From contig JAPDOI010000290.1 in NCBI GenBank assembly GCA_029168955.1, forward strand, positions 620,001-684,000: DNA of 64,000 nt. The letters run 5' to 3'. The DNA is from Aplectana chamaeleonis (lineage: Eukaryota > Nematoda > Chromadorea > Rhabditida > Cosmocercidae). A program made the position numbers and the translations under genes. Below, in pieces: positions 23,801-35,385 of this stretch; within the stretch, counting starts at the first letter, position 1, and every line of letters starts with the position of its first letter. A model generated the notes under the pieces. The model was not told the DNA's origin. It searched no databases and saw only the letters and a program-made list of their open reading frames with translations.

Positions 23801-26800
23801 GGTCCTAAACACGTTCCTGGCGCTCAGCGCACTTCTAGTTGGGTCCCGCACACGTTGCCCGGCGCTTGGCGCACTTCCACTTGGGTCCTGCACACGTTCC
23901 CCGGCGCTTGGCGCACTTCTACTTGGGTCCTGCACACGTTCTCCGGCTCTTGGCGCACTTCTAGTGTGGTTCCGAACACGTTCCTGGCGCTCAGCGCACT
24001 TCTAGTTGGGTCCCGAACACGTTCTCCGGCTCTTGGCGCACTTCTAGTTGGGTCCCGCACACGTTTCCCGGCGCTCAGCACAGTTCTAGTTGGGTCCCGC
24101 ATACGTTGCCCAGCGCTTGGCGCACTTCTACTTGGGTCCCGCACACGTTGCCCGGCGCTTGGCGCACTTCCACTTGGGTCCTGCACACGTTCCCCGGCGC
24201 TTGGCGCACTTATAGCTGGGTCGCGAACACGTTTCCCGGCGCATGGCGCACTTTTGGTTGGGTGCCGTACACGTTCTGTGGGGTTTGGCAGCACACTTCC
24301 AGTTGGGCACCGCGCACGTTCCCCGGCGCTTGGCGCACTTCTGTTTGGGTCCCGCACACGTTTCCGGCGCTTGGCGCACTTCTACTTGGGTCCTGCACAC
24401 GTTCCCGGCGCTTGGCGCACCTCTACTTGGGTCCTGCACACGTTCTCCGGCGCTTGGCGCACTTCTAGTGGGTTCAGAACACGTTCCCGGCGCTCGGCGC
24501 ACTCCTAGTTGGGTCCCGAACACGTTCCCCGGCGCTCTGCACAGTTCTAGTTGGGTCCGGCATACAATTCCCAGCGCTTGGCGCACTTCTGCTTCGGTCC
24601 TGCACACGTTCTCCGGCTCTTGGCGCACTTCTAGTGTGGTTCTGAACACGTTCCCCGGCGCTTGGCGCACTTCTAGTTGGGTCCCGAACACTTTCCCCGG
24701 AGCTTGGCGCATTTCCAGTTGGGTCCCGCACGCTTTCCTCGGCGCTTGGCGCACTTCCAGTTGGGTCCCGCACACGTTCTCCGGCGCTTGGCATGCTCCC
24801 AGTTAGATCCGCACACGTTCCCCGGCGCTTGGCGCACTCACACTCGGGTCCCGCACACTTTCTCCGGCGCTCGGCGCTTCTTATTTGGGGTCCCGCACAC
24901 GTTCCCCGTCGCTTGGCACACTTTTAGTTGAGTCGCGAACACGTTCCCCGGCGCTTGGCGCACTTTTGGTTGGGTCCCGCACACGTTCTGTGGGGTTTGG
25001 CACACTTCCAGTTGGGCACCGCGCACGTTCCCCGGCGCTCAGCACAGTTCTAGTTGGGTTCCGCATACGTTGCCCGGCGCTTGGCGCACTTCTACTTGGG
25101 TCCTGCACACGTTTTCCGGCTCTTGGCGCACTTCTAGTGTGGTTCCGAACACGCTCCTGACGCTCGGAGCACTTCAAGTTGGGTCCCGAACACGTTCCCC
25201 GGCGCTCAGCACAGTTCTAGTTGGGTCCCGCACACGTTTCCCGGCGCTCAGCACAGTTCTAGTTGGGTCCCGCATACGTTCCCTGGCGCTTGGCGCACCT
25301 CTACTTGGGTCCTGCACACGTTCCCCGGCGCTTGGCGCACTTCTAGTGTGGTTCCGAACACGTTCCTGTGGCTCGGCGCACTTCTAGTTGGGTCCCGAAC
25401 ACGTTGCCCGGCGCTTGGCGCACTTCCAATTGGGTCCCGCACGCTTTCCTCGGCGCTTTGCGTACCCAGAGTTGGGTCCCTCACACGTTCTCCGGCGCTT
25501 GGCATGCTCCCAGTTGGATCCCGCCCACTATCCCCGGCGCTTGGAGCGCTCCCAGTTGGGTCCCGCACACTTTCTCCGGCGCTCGGCGCTTTTTATTTGG
25601 GGTCCCGCACACGTTCCCCGTCGCTTGGCACACTTTTAGTTGAGTCGCGAACACGTTCCCCGGCGCATGGCGCACTTTTGGTTGGGTCCCGCACACGTTC
25701 TGTGGGGTTTGGCACACTTCCAGTTGGGCACCGCGCACGTTCCCCGGCGCTCAGCACAGTTCTAGTTGGGTCCCGCATACGTTGCCCGGCGCTTGGCGCA
25801 CTTCTACTTGGGTCCTGCACACGTTCTCCGGCTCTTGGCGCACCTCTACTTGGGTCCTGCACACGTTCTCCGGCTCTTGGCGCACTTCTAGTGTGGTTCC
25901 GAACACGTTCCTGGCGCTCGGCGCACTTCTAGTTGGGTCCCGAACACGTTCCCCGGCGCTCAGCACAGTTCTAGTTGGGTCCCGCATACGTTGCCCGGCG
26001 CTTGGCGCACTTCCACTTGGGTCCTGCACACGTTCCCCGGCGCTTGGCGCACTTCTACTTGGGTCCTGCACACGTTCCCCGGCGCTCAGCACTGTTCTAG
26101 TTGGGTCCCGCATACGTTGCCCGGCGCTTGGCGCACTTCCACTTGGGTACTGCACACGTTCCCCGGCGCTTGGCGCACCTCTACTTGGGTCCTGCACACG
26201 TTCTCCGGCTCTTGGCGCACTTCTAGTGTGGTTCAGAACACGTTCCTTGCGCTCGGCGCACTTCTACTTGGGTCCTGCACACGTTCCCCGGCGCTCAGCA
26301 CAGTTCTAGTTGGGTCCCGCATACGTGGCCCGGCGCTTGGCGCACTTCTACTTGCGTTCTGCACACGTTTCCCGGCGCTTGGCGCACTCCTAGTGTGGTT
26401 CCAAACACGTTCCTAGCGCTCGGAGCACTTCTAGTTGGGTACCGCACACGTTCCCCGGCGCTCAGCACAGTTCTAGTTGGGTTCCGCACATGTTCCTGGC
26501 GCTCGGCGCACTTCCACTTGGGTCCTGCACACGTTCCTCGGCGCGTGGCGCACTTCTACTTGGGTCCTGCACACGTTCTCCGGCTCTTGGCGCACTTCTA
26601 GTGTGGTTCAGAACACGTTCCTTGCGCTCGGCGCACTTCTAGTTGGGTCCCAAACACGTTCCCCGGCGCTCAGCACAGTTCTAGTTGGGTTCCGCATACG
26701 TTGCCCAGCGCTTGGCGCACTTCTACCTGGGTCCTGCACACGTTCTCCGGCGCTTGGCGCAATTATAGCTGGGTTCTGCACATGTTCCCGGCGCTCAGCA

Positions 26801-27003
26801 CAGTTCTAGTTGGGTCCCGCATACGTTGCCCGGCGCTTGGCGCACTTCTAGTTGGGTCCTGCATACGTTCCCCGGCGCTTGGCGCACCTCTACTTGGGTC
26901 CTGCACACGTTCTCCGGCTCTTGGCGCACTTCTAGTGTGGTTCAGAACACGTTCCTTGCGCTCGGCGCACTTCTAGTTGGGTCCCGAACACGTTCCCCGG
27001 CGC

Positions 27004-30000
27004 TCAGCACAGTTCTAGTTGGGTCCCGCATTCGTTGCCCGGCGCTTGGCGCACTTCTACTTGGGTCCTGCACACGTTTTCCGGCTCTTGGCGCACTTCT
27101 AGTGTGGTTCTGAACACGTTCCTGGCGCTCGGCGCACTTCTAGTTGGGTCCCGAACACTTTCCCCGGCGCTTGGCGCACTTCCAGTTGGGTCCCGCACGC
27201 TTTCCTCGGCGCTTGGCGTACCCAAAGTTGGGTCCCGCACACGTTCTCCGGCGCTTGGCATGCTCCCAGTTAGATCCCGCCCACAATCCCCGGCGCTTGG
27301 AGCGCTCCCAGTTGGGTCCCACACACTTTCTCCGGCGCTCGGCGCTTTTTATTTGGGGTCCCGCACACGTTCCCCGTCGCTTGGCACACTTTTAGTTGAG
27401 TCGCGAACACGTTCCCCGGCGCATGGCGCACTTTTGGTTGGGTCCCGCACACGTTCTGTGGGGTTTGGCACACTTCCAGTTGGGCACCGCGCACGTTCCC
27501 GGCTCTCAGCACAGTTCTAGTTGGGTCCCGCATACGTTGCCCGGCGCTTGGCGCACTTCTACTTGGGTCCTGCACACGTTTTCCGGCTCTTGGCGCACTT
27601 CTAGTGTGGTTCCGAACACGTTCCTGGCGCTCGGCGCACTTCTAGTTGGGTCCCGAACACGTTCCCCGGCGCTCAGCACAGTTCTAGTTGGGTCCCGAAC
27701 ACGTTCCCCGGCGCTCAGCACAGTTCTAGTTGGGTCCCGCATACGTTGCCCGGCGCTTGGCGCACTTCTACTTGGGTCCTGCACACGTTTTCCGGCTCTT
27801 GGCGCACTTCTAGTGTGGTTCCGAACACGTTCCTGGCGCTCGGCGCACTTCTAGTTGGGTCCCGAACACTTTCCCCGGCGCTTGGCGCACTTCCAGTTGG
27901 GTCCCGCACGCTTTCCTCGGCGCTTGGCGTACCCAGAGTTGGGTCCCGCACACGTTCTCCGGCGCTTGGCATGCTCCCAGTTAGATCCCGCCCACTATCC
28001 CCGGCGCATGGAGCGCTACCAGTTGGGTCCCACACACTTTCTCCGGCGCTCGGCGCTTTTTATTTGGGGTCCCGCACACGTTCCCCGTCGCTTGGCACAC
28101 TTTTAGTTGAGTCGCGAACACGTTCCCCGGCGCATGGCGCACTTTTGGTTGGGTCCCGCACACGTTCTGTGGGGTTTTGCACACTTCCAGTTGGGCATCG
28201 CGCACGTTCTCCGGCGCTCAGCACAGTTCTAGTTGGGTCCCGCATAAGTTGCCCGGCGCTTGGCGCACTCCTACTTGGGTCCTGCACACGTTCCCCGGCG
28301 CTTGGCGCACTTATACATGGGTCCCGCACACGTTCTCCGGCTCTTGGCGCACTTCTAGTGTGGTTCCGAACACGTTCCTTGCGCTCGGCGCACTTCTAAT
28401 TGGGTCCCAAACACGTTCCCCGGCGCTCAGCACAGTTCTAGTTGGGTTCCGCATACGTTGCCTGGCGCTTGGCGCACTTCCACTTGGGTCCTGCACACGT
28501 TCCCCGGCGCTTGGCGCACCTCTACTTGGGTCCTGCACACGTTCCCCGGCGCTCAGCACAGTTCTAGTTGGGTTCCGCATACGTTGCCTGGCGCTTGGCG
28601 CACTTCCACTTGGGTCCTGCACACGTTCCCCGGCGCTTGGCGCACCTCTACTTGGGTCCTGCACACGTTCTCCGGCTCTTGGCGCACTTCTAGTGTGGTT
28701 CAGAACACGTTCCTTGCGCTCGGCGCACTTCTAGTTGGGTCCCGAACACGTTCCCCGGCTCTCAGCACAGTTCTAGTTGGGTCCCGCATACGTGGCCCGG
28801 CGCTTGGCGCACTTCTACTTGGGTCCTGCACACGTTTTCCGGCTCTTGGCGCACTTCTAGTGTGGTTCCGAACACGTTCCTGGCGCTCGGCGCACTTCTA
28901 GTTGGGTCCCGAACACGTTCCCCGGCGCTCAGCACAGTTCTAGTTGGGTTCCGCATACGTTGCCTGGCGCTTGGCGCACTTCCACTTGGGTCCTGCACAC
29001 GTTCCCCGGCGCTTGGCGCACCTCTACTTGGGTCCTGCACACGTTCTCCGGCTCTTGGCGCACTTCTAGTGTGGTTCAGAACACGTTCCTTGCACTCGGC
29101 GCACTTCTAGTTGGGTCCCAAACACGTTCCCCGGCGCTCAGCACAGTTCTAGTTGGGTTCCGCATACGTTGCCTGGCGCTTGGCGCACTTCCACTTGGGT
29201 CCTGCACACGTTCCCCGGCGCTTGGCGCACCTCTACTTGGGTCCTGCACACGTTCCCCGGCGCTCAGCACAGTTCTAGTTGGGTTCCGCATACGTTGCCT
29301 GGCGCTTGGCGCACTTCCACTTGGGTCCTGCATACGTTCCCCGGCGCTTGGCGCACCTCTACTTGGGTCCTGCACACGTTCTCCGGCTCTTGGCGCACTT
29401 CTAGTGTGGTTCAGAACACGTTCCTTGCGCTCGGCGCACTTCTAGTTGGGTCCCGAACACGTTCCCCGGCTCTCAGCACAGTTCTAGTTGGGTCCCGCAT
29501 ACGTTGCCCGGCTCTTGGCGCACTTCTACTTGGGTCCTGCACACGTTTTCCGGCTCTTGGCGCACTTCTAGTGTGGTTCCGAACACGCTCCTGGCGCTCG
29601 GCGCACTTCTAGTTGGGTCCCGAACACGTTCCCCGGCGCTCAGCACAGTTCTAGTTGGGTCCCGCATACGTTGCCTGGCGCTTGGCGCACTTCCACTTGG
29701 GTCCTGCACACGTTCCCCGGCGCTTTGCGCACCTCTACTTGGGTCCTGCACACGTTCTCCGGCTCTTGGCGCACTTCTATAGTGGTTCCGAACACGTTCC
29801 TTGCGCTCGGCGCACTTCTAGTTGGGTCCCGAACACGTTCCCCGGCGCTCAGCACAGTTCTAGTTGGGTCCCGCATACGTTGCCCGGCGCTTGGCGCACT
29901 TCTACTTGGGTCCTGCACACGTTCCCCGGCGCTTGGCGCACCTCTACTTGGGTCCTGCACACGTTCTCCGGCTCTTGGCGCACTTCTAGTGTGGTTCCGA

Positions 30001-30242
30001 ACACGTTCCTGGCGCTCGGCGCACTTCTAGTTGGGTCCCGAACACGTTCCCCGGCGCTCAGCACAGTTCTAGTTGGGTCCTGAACACGTTCCCCGGCGCT
30101 CAGCACAGTTCTAGTTGGGTCCTGCACACGTTTTCCGGCTCTTGGCACACTTCTAGTGTTGTTCCGAACACGTTCCTGGCGCTCGGCGCACTTCTAGTTG
30201 GGTCCCGAACACGTTCCCCGGCGCTCGGCGCACTTCTAGTTG
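27004..30242. repeat. Duplicated satellite block, copy 2
   Basis: Partner of 20563-23800 with an offset of 6441-6442 bp, consistent with tandem duplication or unequal exchange within the array. Confidence 0.85.
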
Positions 30243-31355
30243 GGTCCTAAACACGTTCCCCGGCGCTCAGCACAGTTCTAGTTGGGTCCCGCATACGTTG
30301 CCTGGCGCTTGGCGCACTTCCACTTGGGTCCTGCACACGTTCCCGGCGCTTGGCGCACCTCTACTTGGGTCCTGCACACGTTCTCCGGCTCTTGGCGCAC
30401 TTCTAGTGTGGTTCCGAACACGTTCCTGGCGCTCGGCGCACTTCTAGTTGGGTCCCGAACACGTTCCCCGGCGCTCGGCGCACTTCTAGTTGGGTCCTGA
30501 ACACGTTCCCCGGCGCTCAGCACAGTTCTAGTTGGGTCCCGCATACGTTGCCTGGCGCTTGGCGCACCTCTACTTTTGTCCCGCATACGTTGCCCGGTGC
30601 TTGGCGCACTTCCACTTGGGTCCTGCACACGTTCCCCGTCGCTTGGCACACTTTTAGATGAGTCGCGAACACGTTCCCCGGCGCATGGCGCACTTTTGGT
30701 TGGGTCCCGCACACGTTCTGTGGGGTTTGGCACACTTCCAGTTGGGTCCTGCACACGTTCCCCGGCGCTTGGCGCACTTCTGTTTGGGTCCCGCACACGT
30801 TTCCGTCGCTTGGCGCACTTCTACTTGGATTCTGCACACGTTCCCCGGCGCTTGGCGCACTTAAATTTGGGTCCCGCCCACCTTCCAGGCGCTTAGCGCA
30901 CTTCTAGATGGGTCTCGCACAGGTTCTCCAGCACTTGGCGCACTTCTTTTTGGAGCCCGCATACGTTTCCCAGTGCTTGCCGCACTTCTACTTGGGTCCT
31001 GCACGCGTTCTTCGGCGCTTGGCGCACTTCTAGTTGGGTCTCGCACACGTTCCCCGGCGCTCAGCACAGTTCTAGTTGGGTCCCGCATACGTTGCTCGTC
31101 GCTTGGCGCACTTCTACTTGGGTCCTGCACACGTTCCACGGCGCTTGGCGCACTTATAGCTGGGTTCCGCACACGTTCCCGAAGCTTCGCGCACTTCTAG
31201 ATGCGTCCCGCAATAAACGGTGTGCACACGGTTCCTGATGGACGAGAAGCAGACCTACCCTAACGCTTGCAATCAATTCACTCTTATCACAATACCACTC
31301 CATTTCTCTCAATTGGCCAACCATGTTTCTTATCATTCAAAAGTTTCACTGGACT

Positions 31356-31603
<248 letters not shown>

Positions 31604-31829
31604 GAGACATAACTGCTTTAAGTATAACGATTCGAACATTCTAGGCTCAACGATACCTTCGCGTTTTTCGCTGTGATGCTGTCATATATGTACTATTTTA
31701 GCTGTTGTCAAACCAAGTGAATGTTAGTAGTTGTTCTGACTACTTATACCATTTATAAAACTAGCCGTATTACTTTTTTTTGTCCTACTAATCTAGTATA
31801 ATTTCAGTGGAATATAACTGCAAAAAGGT

Positions 31830-31872
31830 CAATAAAGTTCGTTTCGATCCTTACTTCATACGAACTTTATTG
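31830..31872. repeat. 13-bp inverted repeat, possible stem-loop in the retroelement 3' region
   Basis: CAATAAAGTTCGT (31830-31842) and ACGAACTTTATTG (31860-31872) are perfect inverted repeats with a 17-base spacer. It lies downstream, in element orientation, of the Penelope-like RT and may belong to its 3' UTR. The 31604-32227 interval otherwise shows no gene. Confidence 0.55.
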
Positions 31873-32227
31873 GTACAGTCTTCCCGAGTCTCTTCAGTGA
31901 AGAAGAAGGCTGTTTCATCCGTTTGAAACTTTTGGCTAATATTACTGCATTAAAATACGTAATGTATTAGCAAAAGTAGTAAGTAAATTTTTTTCTGAAG
32001 GGCCCAAGAGAGAACGTCGCAAAAAAGGAAAATTCTCTAAAGGATCCTTAATTAAAACAGGAAGAATATTATTCATAACTTACATGCTTGCGACTTTGAC
32101 GCTCTTGCAACATTATAAAATGAGCAATATAGTCTCGCAGGCAAACCACGAGATGAGAAAGCGGTCGACCATATTGTGTAGAAGATAATGGAAAATGGAA
32201 GTGCCTTCGGTTTTATTTATTCCGTAA

Positions 32228-34310
32228 TCATTTTCTTGATGATGATTGTGTGCTATTATCAAATAGTTGTCTTTTCGTTTTGTGAAGCTGCTTCAAACTT
32301 GTATTTAACCCGTATTTGAGTACTACGAAAGAATTTTTATTTATACATCTTGATATACCATTATGTATAACGTTTTCAGAATAGACGTTTCTACATAATA
32401 AACTTTTCAAGTACATAGCACGATCAATGAAATCGTTAAATAAACTAGAAGTCCTAGCTATTCTTAGCACCTCTGTATATATATAACAGATGATTTGATA
32501 CGAATTGAAATGTTCGAATGAAAATGAGGAAAACGTATCACACTGAATTTGCAGTTATCTGTTTTATTGAAAGGTTTGGTTATAATCACATCATTTATTA
32601 TCTTCAAGTCAAGGTCCAAATAATCATAATGGTATTCATTGAAGTGAGTCTTTTCTAAACTCATTGTATTTTTGTATATATTTTGTAGCCTATCTAGAAT
32701 GTAGTTTTCGCTACGGTTGTGAATAAGAAGGAGATCATCCATACATCTATAGGGATAAAACGTTCTATGGGAAGAATTTGTTCCCACTGAGAGTTCATAT
32801 TCAAAGATTGAAAGCGTTAAATCGGCAAGTAGGGGACTAAAGTTACCACCTTGTGGAACTCCATTGATTTGTTTATATATAATTTGTCCGAAGGTGCAGA
32901 AGCTGTTTTTGAGCAAATAATCAGTAAAATATACAAGATCTGTAGCGGTATAGTACCTGTGCCTATTAGATTCAACTTCATTAGTGTAGTATATAGTTTT
33001 ATACCCATTAAAAGCAATGTAATTTTTACCTGCACTCTTGAAGCAAATTTGTAGCAATTTTTTAATGTTTTTAATGATAGCATCATGAGTTGAATTTGTA
33101 AACATGTTAGTGAAATCAGCAGAGAATAGTTTTTTTCTCTTTCATTTCTATGTCTGTGAGTTTCTCTGCCAACCCGTAGCTAGATGCCTCAGAGGGCGCG
33201 ACCTGTAACGCCGCACGGTTCCATGTAGCGAGATTTCACGGGTTTTAGCTACGATAGCTAGAACCCGCATATTCTTGTATCGAAGGTGAAAGGTTGCACA
33301 TTCTACGCGTATTCTACGTAAAAACGAAGGCTAAATTTGCTACATTGATCTCTCTGTCGCTAAACCCGTATATTCTCGCTATAAATTTGTAGCGAGAATC
33401 TACGGATTTAGCGACAGCCTGTGTTGAAATGCAATCTTAAACCCGCGCTGGCTACGCGGAACGCAGGCATGCCGTTCGAACAGTGTTAGCCCAGTCAAAT
33501 GGCTGGTCGTGGAGGGTGACTCCGTGTCGCTCTCTGGAAGGCCTGGCCGAGGATATTTTTGGCCGCTGGGAAGGTGCATGCCGTGGGGAAGAAACGGCGT
33601 TGCGGTCGATCGCAGAGGGAATCGCCTTTCTAGTACTAATCGGGATTTATTGGGTCGATCGACCGATGGCTGTAGCGAGAATTTACGTAGATTATGCGGG
33701 CGCTGTAGCTAAATTTTCACCAATTGAGGCTAAACTTTCCGTAATTTACGTAAATTCTCGTGTCAAAATTAGACTAGATGCCTCCGAAACCCTGGGCATC
33801 TCCAGTTTCCGTGTGAGGCATCTAGCTACGCGCTAGCAGAGTTATTACTTATATTTATGTCATCAATTGACCAATAATCAATGAAATTTTTATTTCTGCT
33901 TTTATAGATTTGTTATATTTTTTGAAATGATCTTTTATGTAGGTGTAAATATTTTTTAGTTCTACTGATAATGGTTTGTTTATTCCATTACAATCTTCAG
34001 TGATGAATCTAAATTTAACTGGATTTTTATGGAGCTTAGGTACACAATAAATATGTGGAAATATTAGCATCAGGAATCATCTTAATTTTCATATTGTTAT
34101 AAAGTGTTCTGTATCTATTTATTATATCATCAAATGTTTCTCTATCAAATTTTTCATATGTATTGTTACTGTCTCTTATATTGAAATTATTATTTTGATA
34201 GCTAATACCCATTTCTGTGCACATTGTCTGCAGATAGTATTTTTTACAAGTAAAACTATAATTATTGTTTGCTTTATCAAGAGGACATATGATAAAATTG
34301 TTCTTGAGTT
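32228..34310 (-). pseudogene. Reverse transcriptase of the Naiad-type element, broken
   Basis: Pieces in order on the minus strand are: CPLDKANNNYSFTCKKYY (RT N-terminus, about 34270), CVPKLHKNPVKFRFI (motif 1, about 34040), FIDYWSIDDI before the nested MITE, then LFSADFTNMFTN (motif A with catalytic Asp, about 33110). Next come GVPQGGNFSPLLADL (motif B, residues 82-96 of the 32464-33105 segment), YRCMDDLLLI (motif C with the Asp pair, residues 119-128), and a thumb segment starting VLRIARTSSLFNDF (32228-32470). Catalytic aspartates are retained although the frame is shifted at least four times. The PKLHKNP and LFSADFTNM motifs are typical of Penelope-like, telomerase-related RTs. Confidence 0.85.
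33164..33841. mobile_element. 678-bp MITE nested in the retroelement RT
   Basis: Terminal inverted repeats of about 28 bp carry a perfect 17-bp core: CGTAGCTAGATGCCTCA on the left, its complement on the right, and outer CTCTGC/GCAGAG ends. Flanking RT coding sequence resumes on both sides: ...DDINISNN before it and EKLTDIEMKEKK after it on the minus strand. The interior is more GC-rich than the host and has internal inverted motifs (GTAGCGAGAAT / TAAATTCTCG). No clear target duplication is visible. A terminus of a sister copy begins the window at position 1. Confidence 0.85.
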
Positions 34311-34344
34311 CATCCTATTCAAATCTATTATATTCATATAAGTA

Positions 34345-35385
34345 TTAATCATTCAAGTTGTTGTAATAAAGAAAAGGTTTGAACTTATTTTTGATATTTG
34401 TCTTGAGCCAACTATTCATATCAACAAGGATTTTATCATCAGTAATTCGATATTTGACTGAAACTGTCCTTACAAATATATCCACTACATTATCAATCCA
34501 TATATGAATATCTCTTCTAGTAGTTTTATTATTTTGGATATATTTAGTACCGAGACTCAGGATCCTTCTAAGACTTTCATCAGACACCATAGTAAGGTCT
34601 CCAGTTATAACATGTCCGTGTTTCTTATCTACATATTTCTTATATCTTGATATATTACATATGCAATCTTGTTGAAATTGTCTGTGCAAGCTATCGAGAT
34701 TGAGATTCCTCAGAGCATTATTATAGCTGATAACTTTTTTTTTTGAAAAAAGAGGCAGGTAAGTATATATCCCCCTGGAAGGCAGGTGCGTGACATTAGT
34801 GTTACTTTTAATTGGATCACTTTTATAAATATTATTCAAGATTCTATTGATATTGACACATTCTATAATTTTATGAATATATTCAATATTAATGTTCAGA
34901 TGAGGTTTATTTTGAACATCTTTATTATTTTTAGTGATGATCTTGGAATGAAATTTACAAAGAATGCTGATTAGGATGTGTCTATTCTTATCGTTAATTT
35001 TAGCCAAAAAATTATTGTCATAACATAAGTTACAAAGTTGTATCAAATTAGTTTTTTGTAATGTATGTAAATATTTATATATTTCAATAACACTAGTGCA
35101 ATTATTTACGTAATTAAAAAGTTCATGTACATCTATTCGATTTTTATTATGTTTATTCTTTTTACGACCATTTCTGATTCTCTCTTTTTTAATTTGTAGA
35201 GCAAAGTAAGGGTGATTATCCTTATGTCTCAAATGATTACCAATATCGAAGATGTTCCCATATCTTTTTATGTTGTCATTTAAGCCAAAATGAAAGGCAG
35301 AGTTGAGTAACCTAATCCAAAATAATTCTTTTTCGGCCAATACATTTTGATCATTCTTGTCTACACATGAGTCTAAAATGCTCAC
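34345..35385 (-). pseudogene. Linker region with CxC motif, Naiad-type element
   Basis: This 346-residue open segment starts inside the endonuclease C-terminus. It continues through a basic stretch (KKNKHNKNR, about 76-83) and an Asn/Ile-rich linker, and reaches DCICNISRYKKYVDKKHGH at about 240-258, followed by VITGDLTMVSD and LRRILSLGTKYI. The CIC pair (241-243) upstream of HGHVITGDL fits the CxC domain that joins endonuclease to RT in permuted Penelope elements. The frame then ends in TAA; the following bases continue in the same frame through a second stop (TAG) into NNFIICPLDKANNNYSFTCKKYY, the start of the RT. Confidence 0.85.

Larger units (their letters stand above)
6018..31212. repeat. 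25-kb satellite array, 42-bp monomer
   Basis: About 600 head-to-tail monomers of 42 bp fill this interval without interruption by other sequence. The consensus reads GGCGCTTGGCGCACTTCTAG, then TTGGGTCCCGCACACG, then TTCCCC. Several monomer classes exist: a CTCAGCACAG class with GCATACGTTGCC, a TACTTGGGTCCTG class, a 41-bp AGTGTGGTTCCGAAC class, and rarer variants such as GTTCTGTGGGGTTTGG. The classes combine into higher-order repeats and larger duplicated blocks. Edge monomers (6018-6130 and 31150-31212) are the most diverged. Since 42 equals 14 codons, five or six frames stay open over long distances on both strands, producing apparent 14-residue repeat proteins; simultaneous openness of opposite strands over the same bases argues against coding. 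Composition is much more GC-rich than the flanks. Confidence 0.97.

Noticed and set aside
6018..31212. Dozens of long open frames (up to 580 codons) encoding 14-residue repeats
   Set aside because: They arise from a 42-bp tandem unit, occur on both strands over the same bases, switch phase at 41-bp monomers and lack gene signals.
6018..31212. CRISPR-like regular repeats
   Set aside because: Monomers are head-to-tail with no unique spacers, the host is eukaryotic and no cas-like gene is present.
34310..34345. Stop-codon recoding (selenocysteine) in the Naiad-type element
   Set aside because: Some Naiads are selenoproteins through UGA, but the in-frame stops here are TAA and TAG and sit among frameshifts, so decay is the simpler reading.
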